Shown one piece after another: positions 45,509 to 55,288 of a DNA stretch of 64,000 bases (its first letter is position 1; every line of letters starts with the position of its first letter). The DNA is from Astragalus membranaceus (lineage: Eukaryota > Streptophyta > Magnoliopsida > Fabales > Fabaceae), in contig CM076851.1 of NCBI GenBank assembly GCA_039519185.1, positions 100,933,531-100,997,530 on the forward strand, in the 5' to 3' direction. The notes beneath the pieces are model-generated. The model made no database searches. It was not told the DNA's origin and was given only the letters and a program-made list of their open reading frames with translations. The position numbers and the translations under genes were made by a program.

Positions 45509-45610
45509 GTCGGTCCGTCCGGCCGAGTTGTCTAGTGTCGAGTCTTGTTGTGTCTCGAGTCTTAGTACTCATTTCTGATTGGTGTTGCGATGTTTCAGTG
45601 TTAGGTCGAT

Positions 45611-46603
45611 ATGGCTGGAAGAAATGATGCTGCACTCGCTGCTGCCTTGGAAGCAGTGGCCCAGGCTGTGGGAAATCAGCAAGGCACTGGTGATGCTGAG
45701 TCGCGCAATTTGGCGACGTTTCAGAGGGAGAACCCTCCTACCTTTGAGGGTAAGTATAACCCTGATGGTGCTTTGGAGTGGCTGAAAGAGATGGAGAGAA
45801 TTTTCCGAGTCATGAATTGTACTGAAGCACAGAAAGTTAGATACGGTACTCACATGCTGAAAAGTGAGGCAGACGACTGGTGGTTGGCAACTATGCAGAG
45901 GTTGGAGGCTGCGCGTGAGGGGATAACTTGGACTGTCTTCCGTAGAGAGTTCCTACGGAAGTACTATCCAGAGGACGTGAGAGGGAAGAAAGAAATAGAG
46001 TTCCTTGAGCTGAAGCAGGGAAATATGTCGGTGCCAGAATATGCGGCCAAATTCACTGAATTGGCTAAGTTTTATCCTCCCTATGCTAATGCCGATTCTG
46101 AGTTCTCAAAATGTATTAAGTTTGAGAATGGACTGAGGGCTGATATCAAGAAAGCTATTGGGTATCAGAAGATTCGGGTATTTGCTGACTTAATCGACAG
46201 TTGCTGAATCTTCGAGGAAGACAGTAACGCCCATTCTAGAGTTATGAGAGAAAAGCAGAAGAGTTTACCGAGTCGCGGGAAGCCGTATGAGGTTCCAACG
46301 GGTGGAGGTAATCAGAGAACTGTGGAGGGCAAGAGACCAAGTGGGGGGGATGCTGCTGCTAGTGTGGTATGTTACAATTGTGGGAAAGTTGGTCATAAGC
46401 GCCCAGATTGTCCGGGTGGTGTGAAGAGATGCTACAAGTGTGGGAGAGAGGGCCATATGGCAACTAACTGTGATCGTAAGGATGCGCTCTGTTTCAACTG
46501 CGGTGACGGAGGACACATCAGTACCCAGTGTCCGAAACCAAAGAAAGAAAGGTCTTATGGAAAGGTGTTTGCGTTGGCAGGTGCTGAGTCTACGGAGGAA
46601 TGA
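45611..46603 (+). pseudogene. TRGAG-B gag (one nonsense codon)
   Basis: From ATG at 45611 the frame shows an Ala-rich N-terminus, WLKEMERIFRVMNCTEAQKV, SEADDWWLATMQRLE and FRREFLRKYYPEDVRGKKE, the gag domain nearly as in Tekay-B. TGA at 46205-46207 cuts it, and the frame then continues to 46603 with three canonical knuckles CYNCGKVGHKRPDC, CYKCGREGHMATNC and CFNCGDGGHISTQC. Beyond 46603 a shifted remnant of protease start is recognisable to about 46676 and lacks an intact active site. 46677-46906 is non-coding. Unlike TRGAG-A, a full gag cannot be made from this copy without readthrough. Confidence 0.9.
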
Positions 46604-46906
46604 TGGTAGCATTAGAGGTACGTGTTTTGTTAAGAGTGCTCCGTTAGAATTCATTGTTAACACCGATGCTACTTAATGTTTTGTTACTGTCGTATGCGGT
46701 GAATGTTTAAGTATTGTATTATGTGTATGACTGTAATGTGTTACCTCGTGTGTTTTTCGTGTCTCTTGTTGGTTTTCGACGAAGACCTTATTGTGAATTT
46801 TTGTTTGTTTGCTGATGGGGTGGATTAGAGGTAACCTTTGAGTATGAACTGGGTAGAGCATTACTATATTCGTATAGGTTAGATTTTCGAGGGCGAAAAT
46901 ATTTTA

Positions 46907-46919
46907 AGTGGGGGAGAGT
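46907..46919 (+). promoter_or_regulatory. Polypurine tract of TRGAG-B
   Basis: AAGTGGGGGAGAG precedes the 3' LTR. The upstream phrase with GGGCGAAAAT resembles the Tekay-B end. Confidence 0.85.
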
Positions 46920-49416
46920 TGTAACGCCCCAAAAAAAAAATAATTCAAGTGTGTATTTAATTAATTAATTAAGTAGTGTTTGGTGGATTGTGTTAAAACA
47001 ATAATAGGGTAATTAATTAATTAATTGAGAGTTGGTGTGTTAATTAAAGAAGAGAGTAGAGTTTAGTAATTAATTAAAAGAGGGTGTGTAGAAGTAATTG
47101 GGTAGGAGTGCAAATAGGAATGGGCCTAGGGCTAATGAAAGAAAAGAAATGGAATTGAAATAAAAGAGAGAATCAGTGAGAACCCGTGAAACAGAACAAA
47201 AATCAGCGAGAGGGAGAGGGTCCGAGCGAGAGGGAGAACGCGAGAGAAAGAAAGAATGGCGCCGTGAGAGAGAGAGAGAGTTGGAGACCGAGAGAGAGGG
47301 AGCAGTTCGACCGTGAGAAAGAGAGCAGAAAACCGAAGTGGAGAGAAGAAGAAGGAACGCGAAGGAGAAGAAGAAAACGGAGAAGAGGCTCGCTAGTCTT
47401 CGAGGGCCGATTCGTGTGTTGCGGAAGTTTCGTTCGGGGTTTCTTCATCACGTTCCGGAGCTCACGTATTTGAGGTAAGGGTGGGTTTAACGTTGATAAT
47501 GGGTTTATGATGGGTTTATGGGTAGTTAGGGTTTTTGTGAAATTGAATTGAGTTTATGAGTTGATTATGAATGGAATTGAAATTGAATTGAGTTTATGAG
47601 TTGAATATGAGTTTGATGTCAAAATTGATGTGTTATTGAATATATGTGTTATTGAATTGAATTGAATATATGTGCGAATATATGTGTTATCGACTTGACA
47701 AATTGTGGGTGCGGTTGTTTTCAAAGTAAACAAAGTTGCTACTTTATAAATGTTGTGTTGCTGTTTTTATAAGAGAAAAAAAATGCATGCTGTTGCTGTT
47801 TTTTTATAAGAGAAAAATGCATGCTGTTGCTGTTTTTTTTATAAGAGAAAAATGCATGCTGTTGCTGTTTTTTTATAAGAGAAAAATGCATGCTGTTGCT
47901 GTCAAGAAAATGCATGCTGTTGCTGTCAAGAAAATGCATGCTGTTGCTGTTCTGCTGTCTAGGATATAAAGTGCTGCTGTTTGTGACTTAAGGTGCTGCT
48001 GTTTGTGACTTAAAGTGCTGCTGTTTGTGACATTAAGTGCTACTGTTTGTGACTTAAAATGCTGCTGTTTGTGACTTAACATGCTGCTGTTTTTATAACT
48101 AAAAGGGGTATGGTCTAACGCGGTTTTTATAAATAAAAAGATGTACCGTTTTCTATATTTTTCAAGTCGCCGTTATGTGGAAAGTAGGAGTAAGAAAATG
48201 TGGCATGTTGCTATTCCTTTTTGAAAATAATAGTGTCGTTTATACTAGAATATGTTGCTGACTTTTGAAAATAAATTGCGTGCGTAAAGTTTCTATATGT
48301 TGTGTTCCTAAATTTTCGTTTAATGTGTTGTGTTCATTTATTGTGTTGTGTTGTATTCCTAAATGTGTTATGGGCAAAGCTTCTATGCGATAAGAGTAAG
48401 TAAATGTGGATATCCTTTTTGTTTTAAAAGTGTTGCTCCTTAATGTGATAAATTGTATGAAGTGGTTATAATGAGATATGGGGTTGTAGTATTTAGTAAG
48501 TAAATTCTTCGAGTTTGTATAATTGAGAATTACGAGGTAGCTGTGATGCTACAACACGTGGTATTTTGTGTAATGATTTATAATGAGACACGGTGGTATA
48601 GTATTTATTAATTAAATACTTTGAGTTGTGCAATTGAGTCATGAGTATGAGTCGCATTTTCATATGCATTCCTTGGTGGTATAGGCTTAGGCCTCTTTGA
48701 GATTATTTTTGGTGGTATAGGCTTCGGCCTCTTGCCCGTCGTGGCCATTTTATGTGTTGAGATCGGTACCGCATGCATATGCCCCGAGGGGTTGCATAGT
48801 CGCATAGTCTGCATATATATGTGTGTACACATAATGTGTTTTTTGTGTTTGGGTGTACTCGTTGATATGAGGGTGGAGCTTCGTGTGACATTGTGATACA
48901 AGTAACGAGTTTGGTGTTCCGTTTGCTGGAAGTTATATCCTATGTGTTGCTATGATGTGTGATGCATGACGTGTTGTGCCTGCTACTTGTACATTGTCAT
49001 CATATACTTATTATTTCCTGTTAAGCTCACCCCTTCTGCTTGGAATGTTGCTCTTATGTGGCAACGCTGCAGGTGATCGTTAGCGCTCGTAGAGGCGTAG
49101 TTTCCTTCTCGTCGAGTCCGAGTCAGCTCTGATGTGTAACACTGGGGCGGGATTTAGTTTCGTTTTGTAGACTGTTAGTATCTATTTTGGAATTTTGGCT
49201 TAATGCCCATTTAATTTTGAAGTTGAACTTAATGTCCTATTTATTTTGGAGGTGTTAAATAACTTTGTGAATCCGCTGCTTAGAGATTGCTTACATTTGC
49301 TTTGAGGATTTTATTTTAAACCGATTTGGAGTTTTTATTTGGTGAAAAATGTAGCACCCTTCTGAGGTGACTCTGATATTTGTTATTTAATTATAAATTA
49401 GAAAGGGGGTGTTACA
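46920..49416 (+). repeat. 3' LTR of TRGAG-B
   Basis: One base shorter than the 5' LTR (a run of A near its start). The hairpins are repeated at 48683-48694 and 48719-48730. Followed by CTACT. Confidence 0.94.
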
Positions 49417-49510
49417 CTACTCACTACAGGCAAATTATTGGTTCCCTAAGATACCTATGTCATAGCAGGCCTGACATATTGTCTGCTACAGGGATGGCAA
49501 GCAGGTTCAT
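49417..49510 (+). pseudogene. Copia-2 reverse transcriptase, C-terminal fragment
   Basis: A 94-bp island between TRGAG-B and solo LTR 2. It reads YRQIIGSLRYLCHSRPDI, the connection motif of copia reverse transcriptase, and leads into a segment that resumes at 52032. It shows that both insertions hit the same gene. Confidence 0.9.
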
Positions 49511-50230
49511 TGTAACACCCTAAATATTTAATTAAATTATTTAATTAAGTATTTAGGAATTTAATTTAATTATTTGAATACAATTTAATTAAGCGAAATT
49601 ATATTAAATAAATTGTGTAAGTGGTATTAGGAGATGGAGGCGCCAATTAGCTAGACTTGGGCTTAAGTGAAAAGCCCAAGCCCGTGATCCATGTGATATG
49701 CGAAGTGGTGAGGTCTTGTGAGGCTAGGGTTTTGGTGTTAGCATTCGCAAATTGAGAAAAAGAGAATAGAGAGAAAGAGTGAGAAGGCCGTAGAGAGGAG
49801 AAGAGAAAGGAGAAGGGTGCGAGTTCAAGGAGGAGGAAGGGACGTGATCTGTTGCTATGGTTCTGCTCGTGTATGTCTCTAGGACTTCTATTCTTCAGAT
49901 TCGAGGTAAGGGGATGTCCTATCAATTTCTATAATAGGTCCTATGATAGGTTTTAGGTAGTGATGGCCTAGCTTGAACTATGATCATGAGTATGTTTGCG
50001 ATTTCATGTTCTTGTGGTTAATATAGGCGTGATTTCATGTTCTAGTTGTTGTTATATGCGTGAATCCATGTTTGTGCTTGGGATGTGTTGAATTTTGATG
50101 TTTGATAGATGGTTTTGATGATTATACACGTGATTATGAATGGTTGTAAAATGGGTTGTGATTGGTCATGTGGAAACTTGAAGAAAACAAATGTGTATGT
50201 GAAATTGTGTTGAAATCGTGTTGGTGAAGG

Positions 50231-50505
50231 TGTCTGGGCGCTGGGCGCCCATGGGTGCTGCGCGCTGTGTTCAGTGTTGCGCGTGTTGCGCCAGGCGCTG
50301 GGCGCTGGGCGCTGAGCGCCCGTGTGAGTGTGTGTGTGTGTGTGTTGCGCTAAGGCGCTGGGTGCCAGCGCTGGGCGCTGAGCGCCCGTGTGTTGCGTGT
50401 TACGTGTTGCGCTAAGGCGCTGGGTGCCAGCGCTGGGCGCGGAGCGCCCGTGTGTTGTGTGTGGGTGTGTTGCGTTTTTGCTGGGCGCTGGGCGCCCATG
50501 GCGCC
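50231..50505 (+). repeat. GC-rich GGGCGCTGGGCGCC array in solo LTR 2
   Basis: Repeated GGCGCTGGGCGC words with TGTG-rich spacers. It resembles the Tekay-B array in wording and in place within the predicted intron, but the unit order differs. Confidence 0.8.
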
Positions 50506-50800
50506 AGTTTTCCAGGATGTTCCCAAAATGTTTTCGAAAACTGTTTTCGCTATATCTTTTGACTCGGACATCCGTTTTAAACGTTTCAAAAAGTGTTGGG
50601 AAGCTTTTTCAGTTGTCTATCTGTGTGTCTCATTTTTAAAAATAAGAACTTATTATTTCTGAAGGTTGCTGGGGCGCCCCAAGTGGCTGTTCCCGGCGGT
50701 CGTTGCTGTGACGTTGAAAAGATGTTTTGATGCCTTTATAAATCCCTTTTGTGTATAACCAGTGGTTTTAACGTTTTAGTGTCAAAAGTGATGATTATGA

Positions 50801-51085
50801 CGATGATGCCCTTAGTGGCTAGTTAAATGACCCTTTTGCCCTTAGTGGCCAATGTTGTTAATTATGATGTGTAAATGACGATGATGTCCTTAGTGGCTGG
50901 TTAAATGACCCTTTTGCCCTTAGTGGCCAATGATGTTAATTATGATGTGTAAATGACGATGATGCCCTTAGTGGCTAGTTAAATGACCTTTTTGCCCTTA
51001 GTGGCCAATGTTGTTGATAATTACGTGTAGATGACGATGATGCCCTTGGTGGCTAGTAAATGACGTTTTTGCCCTCAGTGGCTAT
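50801..51085 (+). repeat. 78-bp tandem repeat, about 3.5 copies
   Basis: Units start at 50801, 50879, 50957 and 51034. Each holds two GCCCTTAGTGGC words, which can fold as GCC/GGC stems. Confidence 0.9.
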
Positions 51086-52031
51086 TGTTTGAGTTGATGA
51101 TGTTTATGAATAAGTGACGATGAAAATAAGTGACGTTGAATTGTTTGAGTTGATGATGTTTATGAATAAGTGACGACGAAAAACCCAGTGACGTTTTGAG
51201 GCCCAAAAAGGCTAAGTGATGTTAAGGCCTAAAAGGCTAAGTGACGTTGTGTGTGAATTGTGAATTGACAGGTGTTGTGCCTCTTGTTTGGCAAATTGGT
51301 AAGTGACGAGTCACATAGTTGACCGTGATTGTGTGTTTGTGAGTGGTGCATGTCATAGTGTCTCATGCCCCATATGCATAAACCCAGTGACGTTTTTGAG
51401 GCCCAAAAGGCTAAGTGACGATGAGGCCATAATGGCTAAGCGACGTTGTGAAAAGGTACCTCATGCATATGCCCGCGAGTGGGTTGCATTTCATATGCCT
51501 ACATGACATAGTGATGAGTTATTGTAGTGATGTAATTGATGATTGTGATGTGAATATTTTAGAGCTGTGACTTGACTTATTGCTTATCATGTGATTTATT
51601 ATATGGATTGAATTGGACTCACCCTTCTGTTTGAATGTCACCCCTATGCGGTAACGTGCAGGTGATCACGAGTGAAGGACTAGATACCTTCACTAGCTGA
51701 GTCGGGTCGTCTGCTCTGATCATGTAACACTAGGGGAGGGATGAATGTTGTTTAAGTTATTTATGACCATTGTTGTTGTTGGATTTTACTGTTGTGAGCC
51801 TTGCATAGTTGAGATGCCTTTTATGATTAAACATGGTTGGATTTTCCACTATGAAGTTGAATGTTAATTGACGATGATATTTTGAAAGTATTATAAGGCT
51901 GTTTTCGAAAAACGAGTAATTTGGCGTATGATGTTCATCGAAGTAAGTGTGACATCCCTTGTGGTGTATTAAAAATTTGCAAACTCTGATTTTACGCAAA
52001 TAAATTAATGGGTAGAAAAAGGGGTATTACA

Positions 52032-52620
52032 TTCATGAACTGTCCTAAGCAGATTCACCTGAATGCTGCTAAAAGGATACTCAGGTATATCAAAGAACCC
52101 TAAATTTTGGTGTGTTTTTTCCTAACAATTTTTGTGCAGGCAGAAATACCCTACAAGGCTACTGTGACTCAGACTGGTGTGGGGACAAAGTTGATAGGAG
52201 GAGCACTTCTGGCTATATCTTTCTATTTCAAGGAGCATCTATATCCTGGAGCTCCAAGAAACAGGCCATAGTGGCCTTATCATCATGTGAGGCAGAATAT
52301 GTTTCTGCCTGTAATGCTGCAACACGGGCAGCATGGCTTGAGACACTAATGAAGGAGCTAAGGATAGACTTGACTGAGGTTCCTAGACTCTATATGGACA
52401 ACAAGTCAGCTATCAATCTAGCTAAAAATCCTATATCTCATGAGAGGACAAACCACATTGAAACTAGATTTCATTATCTAAGAGACCAAGTGTCAAAGGG
52501 AAATCTAGTGGTGGACTACTACTCTACAAAGGACCAAGTGGCAGACATCTTCACTAAAGCTTTGAAGGGGATGTCTTTACTAACCTAAGAAGACAACTAG
52601 GTGTTACTGCTTTCTAAAAA
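52032..52620 (+). pseudogene. Copia-2 reverse transcriptase end and RNase H
   Basis: After the solo LTR, the frame gives MNCPKQIHLNAAKRILRYIK. A one-base loss near 52098 then shifts it to an open stretch from about 52112 to 52588 with RNase H residues in YCDSDW, SCEAEYVSA and YMDNKSAINLAKN, then HIETRFHYLRDQV and VADIFTKAL. A second one-base loss near 52570 truncates the terminus. RNase H would degrade the RNA strand during reverse transcription. Confidence 0.9.
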
Positions 52621-52743
52621 CCTAGAAGCAGTAACCTAACAGCTATTGTCTGAGGGCTTGTCTCAAACCATTAATACTTTGTGACCAAAACAGGGGTCTG
52701 TCCTGTTATTTAGAAGTTGCCTAGCTAAGGTTTGGGTTTGTGA

Positions 52744-52754
52744 TTAAGGGAGGA
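52744..52754 (+). promoter_or_regulatory. Polypurine tract of Copia-2
   Basis: TTAAGGGAGGA directly precedes the 3' LTR. The stretch 52621-52743 before it is untranslated. Confidence 0.8.
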
Positions 52755-54096
52755 TATTGGTTTATAATCAGAAACCAAAACATTACCCTTATTACAAAAA
52801 ATTTAATCAGCTAGTTTAGTAAATAACAAAACTAGCTGTTGGGGTCCTTAACAGCTGTTCAAACAGTCCTTAAAAGTTAACAGCCAAGAGTTTGTTAAAA
52901 CTTGGTTAAAGTTTGTTATTATGAAAAAAAATTGTTGATAACAAACTTCAACCAATCTAACAAACTAACTAGCCGTTGAGATTATGTGTATATATATATA
53001 GATACATCACCCACTATGTAAAATAATCTAATAGTTTTACAGAATGAAATAAAGTCTTTACAGTTTATTCTTTTACTCTAAGTCTTCTGCTTCCTTTCTT
53101 CTGTATACAGTTTCCTTGCTACCTTCTGAGTGTTTGTGTGTTAGCATCTTCAACAAGTGGTTGAACCTCAAAACCTCACAAACAAGAAAAGAAACAAAGC
53201 ATAGAATCAGTAAAAGTACTTTCAGTGACTGAAAGATACAGGAAAGAAAAAAACCAGAGAGAGTGAGAGTCTACCTTGTTCTCAAGGAGAGAACCATAAC
53301 TGTTAGTCATCTTCAAAGCGTGAAGATCCGGGATATGCAAATACAAGAAAAACAGAAGTTAAACAGTGTTTCAGCATATCAGAGAAACCCTCAACAGTAC
53401 AAGAAAAGATCAGAGAAGTGATTTTTACCTTGCTTGAAGGTTTCAGAAACAGATCGTAGCAGATATGTACCAGAAAAGTCACAACAACAGGATATTAGGG
53501 TTTTGTGTATCAAAGTCAGAAAGATAACAGAAACACACAAGAAAGAAAAAGATCTACCTTTGTTTGTAGTCAATCTGGTGTGCGGTGAGTAGAAGAAGCA
53601 TCATATCACCCAGAAACAGAAGATCAAAAGAAGAATCAGTTTTATGAAACTAGGGTTTCGTAAAACAGAAAAGAACCAAGAAACTGAAGAGAGAAAGGAC
53701 GTATACCTGATTTCTGTGTAAAACCGAAGCCTCGCGTGTGGATTCTGGGTTGATTTCTCAAAGAAATCATCAAGAATCAAGAACCCTAGCTGGGTTCGAA
53801 GAGAGAAAGCGGAGAATCGCAGCAGAGAAGCAAGAAGGAGGGAGAGAAAATCTTGGTGAAAATGAGCTAGGGTTTTTGAGGAGAAGGATTATATACTGAC
53901 CCAAGTGAACCGGGTTAAGAAGACCCGCGGGGAGGAACACTGGAGATCCACTGGGTTTCGCAGAAAAAAAATTTTTGTCCAGCAATCCAGTACCTGTGTT
54001 TTTTGGGCCTACCACATCTGGGCTTGCTATTTGCCCCCCCTCAATCTGATAATACCACCTGCAAGTAAACATATCATTAATGAGTGAAATTTCAAC
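52755..54096 (+). repeat. 3' LTR of Copia-2
   Basis: TATTGGTTTATAATC to TTTCAAC, matching 22440-23792 with scattered substitutions, an extra stretch near 52945-52970 and a much shorter GA run. The next base begins LINE ORF1 sequence. Confidence 0.88.
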
Positions 54097-54622
54097 GATC
54101 TTCTTTCCTCTACGTAAAGGCTTATGAACATCAACAGAAACCCTTATACGCATGAACGACTTCCAAAAAATCAAAACTATTTTTCAGGCCGTACTCCAAA
54201 AATTCTCCAATGAAGTTACCAAGAACTCTCCCTACGGCTTCTGACATGAACCCAATGGGAACATCATGCACTTGTACCCAAAACGCAACATGGAACAAAG
54301 GCACTTGGGCAGGCACATCCCCTACAGCGAGTGATGATAAGATCCGCATGTGGCCGTCAAAGTGCCATGGCCCTCTGGAATACACCTTATTCAGGTCACG
54401 CCAATGGAAGAATTGAAACAAAAACAGGTTTCTGTCTAATACACGAATATTCACTCCACGCCCCGGTTGCCAAATCGCAGCCAAGCGATCCTTTATGATC
54501 TGAATACGTATGGGTTTTCTTGTTAAAAAGCGACCCACTAAGCAAAGTCTCTCATTCAGGTTCTGATCAGATACTGGTTCCCTCGATCTGTAGCAGAACC
54601 GCGTCACCTTCTTCATCATCAA
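54097..54622 (-). pseudogene. LINE ORF1, N-terminal DUF4283-like part
   Basis: The minus strand from ATG at 54622 shows the domain typical of plant LINE ORF1: LCLVGRFLTRKPIRIQIIKD, AAIWQPGRGVNIRVLDRNLF, LFQFFHWRDLNKVYSRGPWH, then VPLFHVAFWVQVHDVPIGFM and the LGNFIGEFLEY block. Near 54170 a one-base shift moves the frame, which then reads SFMRIRVSVDVHKPLRRGKK to the Copia-2 boundary. The next piece of this protein is the knuckle at 22439, so the two halves lie 31.7 kb apart. The true start may be further upstream, since an acidic stretch is readable in another frame. Confidence 0.85.
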
Positions 54623-54640
54623 GATTCAAGTTTGGATTAG

Positions 54641-55005
54641 TAAACATTAGTAGGATAAGGATGACCGATTTTCTCACAAAAACGGAGAGAAAACACTAGG
54701 GTAAAGACGTCTCACAAGGGAAGCGGAAGCCCTAGGTGAGAAAATATTGTTTCCTTGATTAGAAGCAAAAAGTTATAAAACCTATTTTTTTGGTTTTGAG
54801 TTTTTTCCCTTCCAGTATTGTTAAGATTCTGTTATGCTTAGATTTCATTCTTTTATGAGCCATTGATTTGGTATGTCAATGATTGGCTAGGATTGAATAT
54901 CCTCTTGTATAAATTTTGTTTTACAATTGAATGAAATACATTGAAGAATTTGTTCATTTCCATTTTAGCAGTAGTTAGTTTGTATCAATACCCTTAATAA
55001 GAGCA
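54641..55005. other. LINE leader and possible copia LTR scrap
   Basis: 54641-54790 is probably the LINE 5' leader. 54790-54985 has a layout like a small copia LTR end (TATAAATT near 54916, AATGAAATACATTGAAG, then GTATCA), but no paired LTR or duplication is seen. Confidence 0.3.
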
Positions 55006-55014
55006 TAAGAAGAG

Positions 55015-55279
55015 GGCTAAAGTGCTCCCGGGGTCCCTTATCTTTATTTAAAGTAACGATTTGGTCATTTATCTTTTTTTTTGTCTCAAATCAGTCCTTT
55101 ATGTTTTAAATTTTTAACACATAAATCCTTTTTTTTGACATATAAATCAGCACTGTTAACGGAAAAGGATTTATGTGTCAAAAATTTGAAAGATAAATGA
55201 CTTATTTGGGACAAAAAAAAGATAAATGACTAATTCGTTACTTTAAATATAGATAAGGGACCCCGAGAGCACTTTAGCC
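55015..55279. mobile_element. 265-bp fold-back MITE, Mutator-like
   Basis: Almost the whole length is one imperfect inverted repeat: GGCTAAAGTGCTC at the left matches the complement of the right end, and the arms continue for about 120 bp each. Flanks TAAGAAGAG (55006-55014) and TAAAAAGAG (55280-55288) form a 9-bp duplication with one mismatch, as Mutator-type elements make. No coding capacity. Confidence 0.8.
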
Positions 55280-55288
55280 TAAAAAGAG

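Larger units (their letters stand above)
42992..49416 (+). mobile_element. TRGAG-B: non-autonomous gag-bearing LTR element
   Basis: LTRs 42992-45489 (2498 bp) and 46920-49416 (2497 bp) appear identical apart from one A in a homopolymer. The interior of 1430 bp has primer site, gag, a scrap of protease and polypurine tract. CTACT flanks it on both sides (42987-42991, 49417-49421). Gag and tract match Tekay-B far better than TRGAG-A, so this is an independent pol-less derivative of another family. Gag has a premature stop although the LTRs are almost unchanged, so the stop was probably inherited from the source copy. Confidence 0.94.
49511..52031 (+). repeat. Solo LTR 2 (group 1 Tekay-like)
   Basis: TGTAACACCC to GGGGTATTACA, 2521 bp, with perfect TTCAT at 49506-49510 and 52032-52036 and no interior. 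Donor GAG|GTAAGG at 49906, GC-rich array 50231-50505, 78-bp tandem repeats 50801-51085, AGGCCY-AAAAGGCT modules near 51200-51430, acceptor hairpin 51637-51655, acceptor ending 51661, tRNA-like GCTCTGAT 51713-51720. Confidence 0.94.
22440..54096 (+). mobile_element. Copia-2: Ty1/copia retrotransposon with nested insertions
   Basis: LTRs at 22440-23792 and 52755-54096 flank gag, protease, integrase, reverse transcriptase and RNase H in copia order. The coding region is split by Tekay-B (TTAAA duplication), TRGAG-B (CTACT) and solo LTR 2 (TTCAT). The LTRs differ by roughly 2% plus a GA-run difference and a short indel, older than the elements nested in it. It sits inside LINE ORF1. I could not find a clean target duplication at its ends. 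The coding sequence has nonsense and frameshift damage throughout. Confidence 0.92.
17162..54640 (-). mobile_element. LINE (non-LTR retrotransposon), split by nested insertions
   Basis: On the minus strand from right to left: ORF1 with a DUF4283-like domain (54131-54622), ORF1 zinc knuckle and tail (21710-22439), endonuclease (21354-21725) and reverse transcriptase (17162-18953). Copia-2 (22440-54096) splits ORF1, and a solo LTR (18954-21340) sits between endonuclease and reverse transcriptase. Its 3' end is cut by Tekay-C. It is the oldest host layer of the right-hand nest. Multiple frame breaks make it inactive. The 5' end is placed near 54640 only because ORF1 begins there; no target duplication or poly(A) is seen. 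Confidence 0.85.

Noticed and set aside
22440..54096. 5-bp target duplication for Copia-2
   Set aside because: The flanks (CATTG at the left, GATCT at the right) do not match, so none is claimed although LINE ORF1 sequence lies on both sides.
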